Origin: Megamonas hypermegale
GTDB taxonomy: Bacteria; Bacillota; Negativicutes; Selenomonadales; Selenomonadaceae
Assembly: GCF_900187035.1 (NCBI RefSeq)
Contig: NZ_LT906446.1
Coordinates: 62,001 to 126,000 of the forward strand
Length of the DNA stretch: 64,000 bases
Direction of reading: 5' to 3'
Shown here: positions 26,521-36,361 of the stretch, piece after piece
How positions within the stretch are numbered: position 1 is the stretch's first letter
How the letters are laid out: every line of letters begins with the position of its first letter
Notes under the pieces: model-generated
The model's database searches: none
Told to the model about the DNA's origin: nothing
The model's input: the letters and a program-made list of their open reading frames with translations, nothing else
Translations under genes and position numbers: made by a program

Positions 26521-27879
26521 ATGGTAAAAGATTTGACTACAGGAAGTCCGGCAAAATTAATTTTAATGTTTACATTACCGCTGATTGTAGGAAATATTTT
26601 CCAACAGCTGTATTTGCTTAGTGATACATTAATTGTAGGTCGTTTTTTAGGTGTGCGTGCATTGGCGGCCATTGGTTGTAGCGGTTGTTTGATGTTTTTA
26701 ATGATAGGATTTGTAATTGGTTTTACTGGTGGTTTAACCATTTGTACAGGTCAGAGATTTGGTGCAAAAGATATAGAAGGTATGCGCAAGAGCGCAGCGG
26801 CTTGTACCGTTTTAAGTTTAACCATTGCGATTATTGCTACAATTATTGGACTATTTATAGCTAGACCGATGTTAATGTTTTTGCAGACTCCAGCTGAAGT
26901 TTTAGACATGGCAACTGTATTTTTAAGCATAATATTTTTAGGGATATTTGCTACAATGCTATTTAATACTTCTTCAAATTTAATTCGTGCTTTAGGTGAT
27001 AGTAAAACACCTCTTTATTTTTTAATTTTGGGCTGTGTTTTAAATATTATTTTAGAAATTACATTTATTGGCGTATTTAATTGGGGTATTGCTGGTGCTG
27101 GTTTTGCAACGGTATTGGCACAATTTATAAATGGCAGTGGTTGTGTCATATACATTAAAAAGAAAATTCCTGAATTACATTTTAAATGGTCGGATTTGAA
27201 GATTTCTCGCCAAGTTGCTTGGCAACATTTGCGTGTGGGTTTGCCAATGGGGTTTCAATCATCTATAATAGCTATTGGCGCAATTATTTTACAAGTGCCA
27301 CTCAATAATTTAGGTGAAATAGCAGTAGCAGCTTATGCAGCTGCACAAAAAATAGATATGATTGCCATGATGCCTTTAATGTCATTTGGTATGGCAATGG
27401 CTGCTTATACTGCACAAAATTATGGAGCTGGAAAATTCGATAGAATAAAAAGTGGCGTTAATAAATGTATATTAATGTCAGGTGGTTTCAGTATTTTTAT
27501 CGGTATATTTAATATTCTTATGGGACCTGAAATGATAGAAATTTTCGTAGGCGAAGGACAACAACAAGTTGTGGATTATGGTCATATTTACTTAATTGTA
27601 AATGGTTCATGTTACTTAATTTTATCTTTGTTGTTTATTTATCGTTTTACTCTTCAAGGTTTAGGTCAAAGTCTTATACCGACATTTGCTGGAATTATGG
27701 AACTTATTATGAGAGCAATGGCTGGATTGTTCTTAGTTGGACAGTTTGGCTATATTGGAGCTTGCTGGGCTAATCCGATGGCTTGGATAGGTTCATGTGT
27801 ACCTCTCATGATAACTTTTTATATAACACGTAAATCGTTATTGAAAAAAGTTGCCTTGCAAAATATAGCTAAAATATAG
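26521..27879 (+). CDS. MATE-family efflux transporter
   Basis: This 452-residue protein has about 12 transmembrane helices in two MATE lobes. It has the N-terminal LTTGSPAKLILMFTLPLIVGNIFQQLY, SDTLIVGRFLG, GFTGGLTICTGQRFGA and the second-lobe VGLPMGFQSSIIAIG and AAYTAQNYGAGKFDR. It exports cationic drugs or metabolites by Na+ or H+ antiport. I chose ATG 26521 because GAGGTG lies 7 nt upstream; the GTG three codons earlier is part of that RBS. Confidence 0.92.
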   Translation: MVKDLTTGSPAKLILMFTLPLIVGNIFQQLYLLSDTLIVGRFLGVRALAAIGCSGCLMFLMIGFVIGFTGGLTICTGQRFGAKDIEGMRKSAAACTVLSLTIAIIATIIGLFIARPMLMFLQTPAEVLDMATVFLSIIFLGIFATMLFNTSSNLIRALGDSKTPLYFLILGCVLNIILEITFIGVFNWGIAGAGFATVLAQFINGSGCVIYIKKKIPELHFKWSDLKISRQVAWQHLRVGLPMGFQSSIIAIGAIILQVPLNNLGEIAVAAYAAAQKIDMIAMMPLMSFGMAMAAYTAQNYGAGKFDRIKSGVNKCILMSGGFSIFIGIFNILMGPEMIEIFVGEGQQQVVDYGHIYLIVNGSCYLILSLLFIYRFTLQGLGQSLIPTFAGIMELIMRAMAGLFLVGQFGYIGACWANPMAWIGSCVPLMITFYITRKSLLKKVALQNIAKI

Positions 27880-27925
27880 AAATTTGATTTCTATATTATA
27901 GAAAAATTTTATAATTTTTCTGTAT
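27874..27925 (+). terminator. Tandem AT-rich hairpins after the MATE gene
   Basis: ATATAGAAAT...ATTTCTATAT and then AGAAAAATT...AATTTTTCT form two adjacent hairpins directly at the stop codon. T-rich sequence is inside the second stem instead of after it, so termination is likely but not certain. Confidence 0.6.
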
Positions 27926-28003
27926 TTTGGACAAAGGAAAAAGAAATATCAATAGCGAATTATAGTATATAATATTATTTTATTTTTCGTAGAGGTGGAG
28001 AAT

Positions 28004-29356
28004 ATGGAATTAAAATCAACAGCATTTAAAGCTTATGACATTCGTGGTAAAGTACCGGAAGAAGTTAATGAAGAATTAGCGTATAGAATTGGACGTGTAT
28101 TCCCTACTTTGTTCAATGCAAAAAGAGTAGCAGTTGGCCATGATATCAGACTTTCTGGTCCAGCTATTCAAAGAGCTTTGGAACTCGGTCTTACAGAAAT
28201 GGGTTGCGAAGTAATTGATATTGGACAGTGCGGTACAGAAATGATTTATTTCGCTACAGCACATCTTGGATTAGATGGCGGTATCATGATTACAGCTAGC
28301 CACAATCCAAAAGAATACAATGGCTTAAAATTAGTTCGCAAAGAAGCTCGTCCAATAAGTGGAGATACAGGTCTTAAAGATATTGAAGCAAAAGTTATGG
28401 CTGGCGATTTAGGCACTAAAGCTGAAACTCCAGCAAAAGTAGTTGAAGTTGACATCATGAAAGATTATATCGACCATCTTTTAACATATGTTGACCTCAG
28501 CGAATTAAAACCACTTAAAGTTGTAGTAAACTCTGGTAATGGTGCAGCTGGCCCAATTATCGATGAACTTGAAAAACGCTTGCCATTCAACTTCATTAAA
28601 GTTCATAATACACCAGATGGTTCTTTCCCTAACGGTGTACCAAATCCTATTTTACAAGAAAATCGTGAAGCAACTGCAAAAGTTGTACGTGAAGAAAAAG
28701 CTGATCTTGGTGTAGCTTTTGATGGTGACTTTGACCGTTGCTTTATTTTCGATGAAAATGGAGATATGATTGAAGGTTACTATATTGTAGGCTTCTTAGC
28801 AAAAGCATTCCTCAACAAAAATCCTGGAGCTAAAATTATTTATGACCCTCGCCTCATCTGGAATACAATTGAAATTGTAGAAGAAGCTGGCGGAACTCCT
28901 ATCATGTGCAAGAGTGGTCATGCGTTCATTAAAGACCGTATGCGTAAAGAAGATGCTGTTTATGGTGGCGAAATGTCCGCACATAACTATTTCAAAGAAT
29001 TTTCTTTCTGCGATAGCGGTATGATTACATGGCTCTTAGTTGCAGAATTATTATCTCAATCCGGTAGTGCAATGTCTGCTCTTATTAAAGAACGTATGGA
29101 ACGTTATCCAATCAGTGGTGAAATCAATAGCACAGTTGCTGACCCTAAAGGTGTTATGGCTACTATTGAAGCTAAATATGGCCCTACTGGTGAAGTTACA
29201 AAAGTTGACGGTTTGAGTGTAGATTATGCTGATTGGAGATTTAATTTACGTATTTCCAATACAGAACCAGTTATTCGTTTAAATGTAGAAACTCGTGGCG
29301 ATAAAGCATTACTCAAAGAAAAAACAGAAGAGTTATTAGCTGTTATTCGTGCTTAA
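28004..29356 (+). CDS. Phosphomannomutase/phosphoglucomutase
   Basis: This 450-residue phosphohexomutase. It opens FKAYDIRGKVPEEV. The phosphoserine loop is MITASHNPKEYNGLK, the Mg site DGDFDRC, the sugar-binding loop GEMSAHNYF, and the phosphate-binding SNTEPVIRLNVE. It interconverts hexose 6-P and 1-P, supplying precursors for UDP-glucose or GDP-mannose. It is followed by pgi. I chose ATG 28004; the in-frame GTG 3 codons upstream is inside the RBS AGAGGTGGAG. Codon use looks that of a well-expressed gene. Confidence 0.93.
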   Translation: MELKSTAFKAYDIRGKVPEEVNEELAYRIGRVFPTLFNAKRVAVGHDIRLSGPAIQRALELGLTEMGCEVIDIGQCGTEMIYFATAHLGLDGGIMITASHNPKEYNGLKLVRKEARPISGDTGLKDIEAKVMAGDLGTKAETPAKVVEVDIMKDYIDHLLTYVDLSELKPLKVVVNSGNGAAGPIIDELEKRLPFNFIKVHNTPDGSFPNGVPNPILQENREATAKVVREEKADLGVAFDGDFDRCFIFDENGDMIEGYYIVGFLAKAFLNKNPGAKIIYDPRLIWNTIEIVEEAGGTPIMCKSGHAFIKDRMRKEDAVYGGEMSAHNYFKEFSFCDSGMITWLLVAELLSQSGSAMSALIKERMERYPISGEINSTVADPKGVMATIEAKYGPTGEVTKVDGLSVDYADWRFNLRISNTEPVIRLNVETRGDKALLKEKTEELLAVIRA

Positions 29357-29394
29357 TTGTAGTTTTTCGTATTTTAACGTTAAGTATGATATAA

Positions 29395-29441
29395 TGAAAC
29401 TGTCCAAATATTATTTTATGATTTTTGGATAGTTTCATTTG
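29395..29441 (+). terminator. Hairpin between phosphohexomutase and pgi
   Basis: TGAAACTGTCCAAA pairs with TTTGGATAGTTTCA (one G-T pair) around a long AT loop. The following T-run is short, so this may be a leaky terminator or mRNA processing site. Confidence 0.6.
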
Positions 29442-29470
29442 ACTGTATAATTTAAGGGGGAACTCAAGAA

Positions 29471-30934
29471 ATGAGTCTAAAATTAAAATCTGGCTTTACT
29501 TTTGATTATGATAATTTATTTGGTGAAGGTAAAGTTACTAAAGCAGATATTGAAGCATTTAGCGATAAATTAAAAGAAGCGCATAAAGCTATGAATGTAA
29601 TGCGTGAAACAGGCTATATTAAAGGCCATTTATCCAAAGACGGACAGCCTGAAAAAGTATGGTTCAGCCAATGCCCATACATTCAAGAAGGTACTCTTAA
29701 TTCTCCTGAATCTATGAAACGTTTACAAGAACTTCGCGAATCCGTAAGAAATCGCATTGATGTTGTTGTTTCTTTAGGTATCGGTGGTTCTTACCTCGGT
29801 AACAAAGTATTATTTGATGTTCAGTGTGGTGAATTCTGGAATAGTAAATCCGTTGAAGAAAGAGACGGCTATCCAAAATTCTATTTCAGCGGTAATAACA
29901 TTGACCCTCGCCGTACGAAAGATTTAATTGATAATATTAACTCCAGTGCAGCTATTACAAAATCCCATTACAAACGCACTTACAAAGTAATGCTTATTGT
30001 AATTTCTAAATCTGGTGGAACACTCGATACTATGTCTAACTTCATGGTAATCTATGATGCTTTGAAGAAAAATCCTGATATCGAAGTTGAAATCGTTGCA
30101 GTAACAGACCCTAATACAGAAAAACCTACATTATTAAAACAGATGGCTATGGACCACAATTGGCCACAATTTTCTGTACCAGACGGAGTAGGCGGACGTT
30201 TCACTGTATTCACTGATGTTGGTCTTTCTACAGCAGCTTGCATTGGTTTCGATATTGATGAATTCCTCCATGGTGCAAGAGATATGGATGAAGCTTGCAA
30301 AAATGAAAATGTTTGGGAAAATCCAGCAATGCTCAATGCAGCACTCAAATACATTGCTTCCGAAAAATATGGTCGCAATATCGAAGTTATGATGCCGTAT
30401 GGTGATTATTATGAATCCTTATCTATGTGGTACATCCAACTTTTAGCTGAATCTTTAGGAAAACAGTTCAATAAAGAAGGCAAAGAAGTTTGCTATGGAC
30501 GTACTCCAGTCGTAGCACTCGGTACTCGCGATATGCACTCTCAGACTCAGCAACATCAAGAAGGTAGATTGGATAAAGTTGTTCAGTTTATCCGCATTGA
30601 AAACTGGGATAATGATTTAGTAATTCCTAACGTATTCCCAGAAGCTAAAAAACTTGCTGATATCTCTGGTGTAACTATGGGTGATGCACTTGAAGTTGCT
30701 CGTCAGTCTAATGCTGATGCTCTTGCTTCTAACAAACGCTTTAATGCATTATTCAGCTTACCAAAAATGAATGCTTATTATTTAGGTCAACTTCTTTATA
30801 TGCTCGCAATGTCCGTTGCATATGAAGGCGAATTTGCCGATGTAGATGCTTTTGACCAGCCAGGTGTTGAAGCTTACAAACGCATCATGGGACCTAAATT
30901 ACAAGAATTAAAAGCTAGCAAACAAGCTAAATAA
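29471..30934 (+). CDS. pgi: Glucose-6-phosphate isomerase
   Basis: This 487-residue PGI interconverts glucose-6-P and fructose-6-P in glycolysis. It has the SIS-domain VVSLGIGGSYLGNK, ISKSGGTLDTMSNF, VGGRFTVFTDVG, and the catalytic QTQQHQEGRLDK. RBS is AAGGGGGAA. Its codon use (many GTA, CGT, GGT and few rare codons) fits high expression. Together with the upstream phosphohexomutase it links central carbon to nucleotide-sugar synthesis. Confidence 0.96.
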   Translation: MSLKLKSGFTFDYDNLFGEGKVTKADIEAFSDKLKEAHKAMNVMRETGYIKGHLSKDGQPEKVWFSQCPYIQEGTLNSPESMKRLQELRESVRNRIDVVVSLGIGGSYLGNKVLFDVQCGEFWNSKSVEERDGYPKFYFSGNNIDPRRTKDLIDNINSSAAITKSHYKRTYKVMLIVISKSGGTLDTMSNFMVIYDALKKNPDIEVEIVAVTDPNTEKPTLLKQMAMDHNWPQFSVPDGVGGRFTVFTDVGLSTAACIGFDIDEFLHGARDMDEACKNENVWENPAMLNAALKYIASEKYGRNIEVMMPYGDYYESLSMWYIQLLAESLGKQFNKEGKEVCYGRTPVVALGTRDMHSQTQQHQEGRLDKVVQFIRIENWDNDLVIPNVFPEAKKLADISGVTMGDALEVARQSNADALASNKRFNALFSLPKMNAYYLGQLLYMLAMSVAYEGEFADVDAFDQPGVEAYKRIMGPKLQELKASKQAK

Positions 30935-30952
30935 TTAAAATTGTATATAGTT

Positions 30953-30983
30953 AAAGAGGATACGAAAAGTATCCTCTTTTTCC
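30953..30983 (+). terminator. Terminator after pgi
   Basis: AAAGAGGATAC and GTATCCTCTTT form an 11-bp stem around GAAAA, followed by a T-run. It separates pgi from the secretin pair. Confidence 0.88.
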
Positions 30984-30987
30984 ATTT

Positions 30988-31590
30988 ATGGAGGTTTTTA
31001 TTATAGTTAAATTTAAAGAAAAGTTGAAATTAATATACAATACAATAGGTAAAAAAAGATTATCCTCATATATTATTTTAAGTGTATTCTTTTTTGTTAT
31101 GGTATATTTACTATTTTTAAAAGATACTGGTGAAGTAAAAGTATTAGATGAAGCAAGTATAAATACGCAAGATACCGTTCAAGAAAGTAAAGTATTATAT
31201 ACGGTAAACAATGATTTTACAGAGCTAAAAAATCCATTTAGCTTCGAACACGAAAAAGAAAAAGATACAGTACTAGTTGTGAAAGAAGAAGAAAAGCCAA
31301 ATATAAAAAATCAAGTTTCAAATAAGGTAGTGAATACGCAAGAAAAAAAGTCAGTAAATTCAAAGAAAGAAGAGAAAAAGACAAAATCAGTAAAAAATAA
31401 ATATGAGTTAGAAGCTATTTTTGATATCAATCAGCAAAAAACAGCACTATTGAAAATAGATGGGAAAGATATGAGAGTAAAAACAGGCGATAAAGTAAAT
31501 GATATGGTAGTTACTGAAATAAATAAAAATAGCATAGTATTGCAGACAACAGAGGGAATGTCTATAAACTGCCCGCTTAATAGTTTTTAG
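30988..31590 (+). CDS. GspC/PilP-like inner-membrane protein
   Basis: This protein of about 200 residues has one transmembrane segment (YIILSVFFFVMVYLLFL, around residues 28-45), a long Lys/Glu-rich linker (60-130) and a C-terminal small beta domain (ALLKIDGKDMRVKTGDKVNDMVVTEI) shaped like the HR/PilP domain of GspC and PilP. Such proteins link the inner membrane to an outer-membrane secretin, which here is the next gene. The start is uncertain: the ATG at 30988 overlaps the only good RBS (GGAGG), so a non-standard ATT or ATA about 12-15 nt later could be used. Confidence 0.7.
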   Translation: MEVFIIVKFKEKLKLIYNTIGKKRLSSYIILSVFFFVMVYLLFLKDTGEVKVLDEASINTQDTVQESKVLYTVNNDFTELKNPFSFEHEKEKDTVLVVKEEEKPNIKNQVSNKVVNTQEKKSVNSKKEEKKTKSVKNKYELEAIFDINQQKTALLKIDGKDMRVKTGDKVNDMVVTEINKNSIVLQTTEGMSINCPLNSF

Positions 31591-31609
31591 TGAAGAAATC
31601 GAGGTAAAA

Positions 31610-32899
31610 GTGAGATTTATATATGTAATGATTTTATGGGCTGTCTTGAATATAGGCAGTATAGCAAATGCAAATTCTATAGATGTAACGGGTGCAGATA
31701 TCAGGCAGGTTTTAACAGCGATTGCTTCAAGCGGTAATTTAAACTTAGTTTTAGATGATACAGTAAAAGGTGATGTAGCAGTTAAACTTTCAGATTTATC
31801 ACCACAGGAAATGATACGCATAATTGCACAGAGCAACAATTATACATATGATATGAATGATGGCGTTATTTATATAAGTAAGGATAATAAACAAAAGACT
31901 TTGCAAAGTATAAAGATAAATTATTTAGAATTAGATAAAGCAGCTAAAATGGTAAATCTATTGATTAATAAGGGACAGGCTACAAAAGTAAATAATGAAA
32001 ATAAAGAAGAATATAATAATGTAGTCATAGATAGAAATGAAAATACCTTAATATTTTATGCTACAAATGAAGAATACAATAAAATTTTAAACTTTATACA
32101 GCAAAATGATAAAGCACCGCGACAAGTTTCATTGGAAGCAAAGGTTACTGCTGTACAAAAAGATGCAGCTAAGGATTTGGGCATAACATGGGAATGGTCA
32201 AAGCTGCCGCAATCTCCATCGCATGATATAACGTATGAAACGATAACGCATACAACGCAAAATGATGATGGAAGTTATAGTCAAACGACGGATTATTTGC
32301 CTGTTGATGAAGTGCAGCGCAGTTGGAATGGTTCAGATATAGTGCCAGGTGTAATTCGTTTTGGCAAAGGAGTAGATGGTTATCCATATGAATTTTATTA
32401 TGAAGCAAAACTAAGTGCTTTAATAAGTGAAGGAAAAGCCAATATTTTAGCACGACCGAATATCACCACTATACAGGGCAATGAAGCGGTGATAAATATT
32501 GGCAGTGAAGTGCCTGTGCCAACTGTTGCCACGACAAACGCTACAACGACTACATCTATTGAATACCGCGAAGCTGGCATAATTTTAAAATGTACACCGC
32601 GCGTCAATGAAGATGGCATCATAACAGTAAAAGTGCATACAGAAGTGAGCTCGCCTTTATATGTAGAAGATATGAAGGCATATCGTTTTCAGAAGCGTTC
32701 AGCTGATACTACCGTGCGGTTAAAAGATGGCGAGACAATGGTAATCGGTGGCTTAATCGGCAAAGATGAAGCAAAACAGATGAGTAAAGTTCCATTTCTT
32801 GGGGATATACCGATACTGGGAAATTTATTTAAACATATTCAAAATTCTAAAACAGATTCAGAAATCATGATATTTTTAACGGCAAAAGAAGTAAAATGA
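31610..32899 (+). CDS. Secretin (GspD/PilQ family)
   Basis: This 429-residue protein has a signal peptide, an N-terminal STN/N0-like domain (IDVTGADIRQVLTAIASSGNLNLVLDD), an N1/NolW-type domain (about residues 105-165), and a C-terminal secretin pore. The pore carries SALISEGKANILARPNI, VPVPTVA, EAGIILKCTPRV and the end motif GGLIGKDEAKQMSKVPFLGDIPILGNLF. It is short for the family. It forms an outer-membrane gated channel for type II secretion or type IV pili. Start is GTG, with GAGGT upstream, 19 nt after the GspC/PilP-like gene. Confidence 0.9.
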   Translation: MRFIYVMILWAVLNIGSIANANSIDVTGADIRQVLTAIASSGNLNLVLDDTVKGDVAVKLSDLSPQEMIRIIAQSNNYTYDMNDGVIYISKDNKQKTLQSIKINYLELDKAAKMVNLLINKGQATKVNNENKEEYNNVVIDRNENTLIFYATNEEYNKILNFIQQNDKAPRQVSLEAKVTAVQKDAAKDLGITWEWSKLPQSPSHDITYETITHTTQNDDGSYSQTTDYLPVDEVQRSWNGSDIVPGVIRFGKGVDGYPYEFYYEAKLSALISEGKANILARPNITTIQGNEAVINIGSEVPVPTVATTNATTTTSIEYREAGIILKCTPRVNEDGIITVKVHTEVSSPLYVEDMKAYRFQKRSADTTVRLKDGETMVIGGLIGKDEAKQMSKVPFLGDIPILGNLFKHIQNSKTDSEIMIFLTAKEVK

Positions 32900-33012
32900 T
32901 AATTGATTATATTAAAATAGAGCATATATCTTGTATCATCGTAAAAAGTAGTAGATTTTCCTAAAAATAACAAATAATTAAGAGAAAGTAAAAAAACATA
33001 TAGTAAAATGTG

Positions 33013-33052
33013 AAATCCTTAGTATAATAAAACAGTATACTAAGGATTTTTT
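33013..33052 (+). terminator. Terminator after the secretin pair
   Basis: AAATCCTTAGTATA and TATACTAAGGATTT form a 14-bp perfect stem, followed by TTTTTTT. It closes the two-gene unit. Confidence 0.9.
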
Positions 33053-33067
33053 TAAGAGGACGTGTAA

Positions 33068-34795
33068 TTGATTTTAATAGATAGATTTAAATTAAGTTTG
33101 AAAAAAATATATAATGGTTTTAAAGATATAATATCAAGCCCTGCGAAAGTAATAAATTTATGTTGGCAAAAAATATTTAAGGTAATAGAGCAAGAATTTT
33201 TCTTTATTAGTTTAATGATGATATTTAATTTTATGCCATATTTATATTTATTTTGTTTGTATAATCAATATGAAAACGCAATAGGTGGCTTATTTAAACC
33301 TTTTAGCGTGATTATTTTCATGGGATTAATTATAAATTCTTTACATGGTAGGTTAAAAAAATACTTGAAGTATTTTATTTTAAGTATAAGTATGATTTTA
33401 TCTTTGATGGAATTATTTATAATTAGCAAATATTATACTTTCACTACAGCAGGGATAATAAGTGTAATCATTGGTACAAATCTTCATGAAACGATAGAAT
33501 TTATTACTATGTATTTTTCTTGGAGTTATTTGATTTTTATAATTGCTTTAGCTTTATGTATATATGTATTAAATTATATAAGTAAAAAAGTAAAATTAAA
33601 TAATAAATTAGTTATATTGTTTTTACCTTATTTTTGTTTATATAGTTTATTTTATGCAATCATACCTGGGAAAAATCTCACAGAATGTTTGACTTTTACA
33701 AGGCTTATAGCACCTGTAGAGCAAGCTGTGGAAGATGCGATAGCTTTTCGTGAAATTTATACAAATATGCAAAATAATGTGCAGATACTAGACAAAGGAA
33801 GAGATATACCAAATATTGTATTTATTTTAGGTGAATCAACGTCAAAAGGTCATATGAGTTTATATGGCTATCCATTAGAAACTACTCCAAAGATGGATAA
33901 GATGGCTCAAAATAATGAACTTTATGTTTTTAAAGATGTAATCAGTTCACATGCTTATACTATTGGTTCACTTCGCGAAGTATTTACTTTTCATAATTAT
34001 GAAGCTACGAATAAATGGTATGAATGTAATAATTTATTCGATATCATGAAAAAAGCAGGTTATAAAACGTATTGGCTTTCTAATCAAGAAACTTCTGGTC
34101 AATGGGCAAATGTGGCACTGGCTTATGCTAATCGTTGTGATTATAAAAAATTTACAGGAATTAGACAATCATATGAGAAATCTTATCGTGCTGATGGTGA
34201 ATTACTGCCTTTATTATATGAAGCTATGAATAATGATAGTGATAAAAATTTTTATGTATTGCATTTAATGGGTTGTCATGGCGAATATGAAAATAGATAT
34301 ACACCGGATTTTACGAAGTTTTCTGATGTAGATGAAACAAAAGGAATAGGAATAATAAAAACACAGGAAGCAAAAACGAAAAGAGCACAGTATGATAATG
34401 CTATTTTATATAATGATATGATTGTAACCCAAATTATGGAAGCTTTTAAAGATAAAGACGCTATAGTTATCTATATGCCAGACCACGGTGAAGAAGTATA
34501 TGATTTGAAAAACTTCAATGGTCATAGTGATGATAATCCTACTAAATCTATGCTAGAAATACCATTTGTTATTTATACTACAGAGAAATTTAAGCAGAAA
34601 TATCCTCTAGTAGATGCACAGATTAGAGCTTCTGTAGATAAAAAATATATGACAGATGATTTAATTCATACTATTTTAGATATTACAGGGATAAAAACAC
34701 CAGAATTTCAGGAAACGCGAAGTATTATAAATCCATATTATAATCAAGAGCGAAAGAGAATTTTCTTAGATAAAGATTATGATAATTGGCAATGA
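33068..34795 (+). CDS. Phosphoethanolamine transferase (EptA/CptA-like, sulfatase fold)
   Basis: This 575-residue protein has about five N-terminal transmembrane helices (residues 40-200) and a periplasmic alkaline-phosphatase-fold domain. It carries NIVFILGESTSKGHMSLYGY with the Thr nucleophile region, HLMGCHGEYENRY, and MPDHGEEVYD with the metal-binding Asp-His. It moves phosphoethanolamine from phosphatidylethanolamine onto LPS core or lipid A, changing surface charge. Start is TTG after AAGAGGA. The 3' end lies 13 nt before the GNAT gene. Confidence 0.85.
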   Translation: MILIDRFKLSLKKIYNGFKDIISSPAKVINLCWQKIFKVIEQEFFFISLMMIFNFMPYLYLFCLYNQYENAIGGLFKPFSVIIFMGLIINSLHGRLKKYLKYFILSISMILSLMELFIISKYYTFTTAGIISVIIGTNLHETIEFITMYFSWSYLIFIIALALCIYVLNYISKKVKLNNKLVILFLPYFCLYSLFYAIIPGKNLTECLTFTRLIAPVEQAVEDAIAFREIYTNMQNNVQILDKGRDIPNIVFILGESTSKGHMSLYGYPLETTPKMDKMAQNNELYVFKDVISSHAYTIGSLREVFTFHNYEATNKWYECNNLFDIMKKAGYKTYWLSNQETSGQWANVALAYANRCDYKKFTGIRQSYEKSYRADGELLPLLYEAMNNDSDKNFYVLHLMGCHGEYENRYTPDFTKFSDVDETKGIGIIKTQEAKTKRAQYDNAILYNDMIVTQIMEAFKDKDAIVIYMPDHGEEVYDLKNFNGHSDDNPTKSMLEIPFVIYTTEKFKQKYPLVDAQIRASVDKKYMTDDLIHTILDITGIKTPEFQETRSIINPYYNQERKRIFLDKDYDNWQ

Positions 34796-34808
34796 TTTCG
34801 AGGCGATT

Positions 34809-35267
34809 ATGTATATAAGAAATTATCAAAAGAGTGATTTAAAAAGTATTATTTTTTTATTTAGAGAAACTGTGCATAGTGTAAACAGTAAAGATTATAC
34901 ACAAGAGCAGGTAAAAATATGGGCACCTGAAAAAATTGATGAAAAAAGTTGGCATTTGAGTTTATTAAGCCATTACACATTGGTGGCTATAGATAAAGAA
35001 AAGATAGTGGGCTTTGTCGATTTAGATAAAAATTATGTAGATAGATTATATGTAGCAAAAGATTATCAGCGACAAAAAATAGCAACTAGATTAATGGATA
35101 AAATAGAAAATCATGCTAAAAAACAAGGTCAAATATCTTTATATAGTCATGTATCTATAACTGCTAAAAAATTTTTTCTAGATAGAGGTTATATCGTAAA
35201 TAAAGAGCAATATGTTGAAAAACAAAATATTTTATTTAAAAACTATGTAATGGAGAAATTTTTATAA
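34809..35267 (+). CDS. GNAT-family N-acetyltransferase
   Basis: This 152-residue single GNAT domain. It starts MYIRNYQKSDLKSII. The acetyl-CoA loop region is DRLYVAKDYQRQKIATRLM (the Q/R-x-x-G/I-x-A pattern), and the C-terminus has KKFFLDRGYIV. Substrate unknown. I chose ATG 34809 with GAGGCG just upstream. An in-frame start 10 codons earlier overlaps the transferase gene. Likely co-transcribed with it. Confidence 0.82.
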   Translation: MYIRNYQKSDLKSIIFLFRETVHSVNSKDYTQEQVKIWAPEKIDEKSWHLSLLSHYTLVAIDKEKIVGFVDLDKNYVDRLYVAKDYQRQKIATRLMDKIENHAKKQGQISLYSHVSITAKKFFLDRGYIVNKEQYVEKQNILFKNYVMEKFL

Positions 35268-35270
35268 AAA

Positions 35271-35316
35271 TAAAACGCTTATATTACTAATTATTTGTAG
35301 TAATATAAGCGTTTCT
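35271..35316. terminator. Bidirectional terminator between GNAT and yajQ
   Basis: AAACGCTTATATTACTA and TAGTAATATAAGCGTTT form a 17-bp perfect stem between convergent genes, with T-rich sequence after it on the plus strand. Confidence 0.9.
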
Positions 35317-35317
35317 T

Positions 35318-35809
35318 TTATCTCATATTAATGAATTGTAAATCGATGCCAAAGTCGCCAGCTTTTAATGTCTGGATAACGGCTTGCAAATCATCTTTTT
35401 TAGCGCCAGAAACTCTTACTTGGTCACCTTGCATTTGCGTATTTACTTTGAGTTTTGTTGCTTTTATAGCAGCGATAATCGCTTTAGCTTTTTCTTTGGA
35501 AATGCCTTGAACGATATTGATACTTTGTCTAACGGTGCCTTTAGCAGCATCTTCTATTTTGCCAGGTTCTAAGCAGCGAAGAGGGATACCTCTTTTTGCC
35601 ATGCGAGCACGCAAGATATCGACGATAGCATTTAATTTATAATCGTCTTCAGCTGCGATTTTGATAGATTTTTCTTCAAGTTCAATGCTAGCTGTGCTAC
35701 CACGAAAGTCATAACGCTGAGAAATTTCTTTTTCTGTTTGATTGACAGCATTACTCATTTCTTGCATATTTACTTGAGATACGATATCGAATGAACTATC
35801 TTTAGCCAT
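35318..35809 (-). CDS. yajQ: YajQ-family nucleotide-binding protein
   Basis: This 163-residue protein has the family start [15 protein letters not shown], the [11 protein letters not shown] motif, and the second half [19 protein letters not shown] with [22 protein letters not shown]. The fold is two ferredoxin-like halves. Some members bind cyclic di-GMP, others GTP or RNA; which ligand applies is unknown here. It is followed on the same strand by a zinc-ribbon gene upstream by 31 nt. Confidence 0.92.
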   Translation of the reverse strand: MAKDSSFDIVSQVNMQEMSNAVNQTEKEISQRYDFRGSTASIELEEKSIKIAAEDDYKLNAIVDILRARMAKRGIPLRCLEPGKIEDAAKGTVRQSINIVQGISKEKAKAIIAAIKATKLKVNTQMQGDQVRVSGAKKDDLQAVIQTLKAGDFGIDLQFINMR

Positions 35810-35840
35810 GTATAATCAACTCCATTTATATTATAAATTA

Positions 35841-36242
35841 TTAATAACGTTTAAAGAAACGAAAGATAAGCCAAGCCACGATACCTGCACCTAAAACGGT
35901 TAAGATTACAGGCAAAGCTACAAAGAAGAAAAAGCCTAAAATGGCAAGACCGCCAATAGCTATTAGTCCTTTTGTAAGCCAACTAGAAGTAGAATTACCG
36001 CCTAAGCGGATATAGCGAACTTTCATACCGTTTGGTCGATACGATTGGCGATAATTTGTATTAGTTTGATTTTGTCTATTTTGATAAGAATTTTCTTTGC
36101 GAAAATTATTTTCTTCTTCGATTGTTACACCGCTGTAATTATTAGCTTCACTGCTGGACATTGTTTGTACATTCTGCATACTTTGGCAATATGGGCAGTT
36201 ACCATTATTATCCAATTCATGGTTACATTTAGGGCAATGCAT
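35841..36242 (-). CDS. Zinc-ribbon membrane protein
   Basis: This 133-residue protein opens with a zinc ribbon (HCPKCNHELDNNGNCPYC; C-x2-C and C-x2-C), followed by a Gln/Asn/Ser-rich flexible linker (25-75), and two C-terminal hydrophobic stretches (residues 88-110 and 112-128) ending in basic FRFFKRY. Function unknown. It is upstream of yajQ on the same strand, and its 5' side faces the pst Pho-box region. Confidence 0.75.
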   Translation of the reverse strand: MHCPKCNHELDNNGNCPYCQSMQNVQTMSSSEANNYSGVTIEEENNFRKENSYQNRQNQTNTNYRQSYRPNGMKVRYIRLGGNSTSSWLTKGLIAIGGLAILGFFFFVALPVILTVLGAGIVAWLIFRFFKRY

Positions 36243-36361
36243 AAAATACTCCTTTAGATAAAAAACAAAAAAATATATTCCAAGTTTAGTATATTAGTCA
36301 AAAAGTCAATTGTCAAGCGAATACTTTATTGCATGTTAAATTTTAATGTAGATTTAATTTA

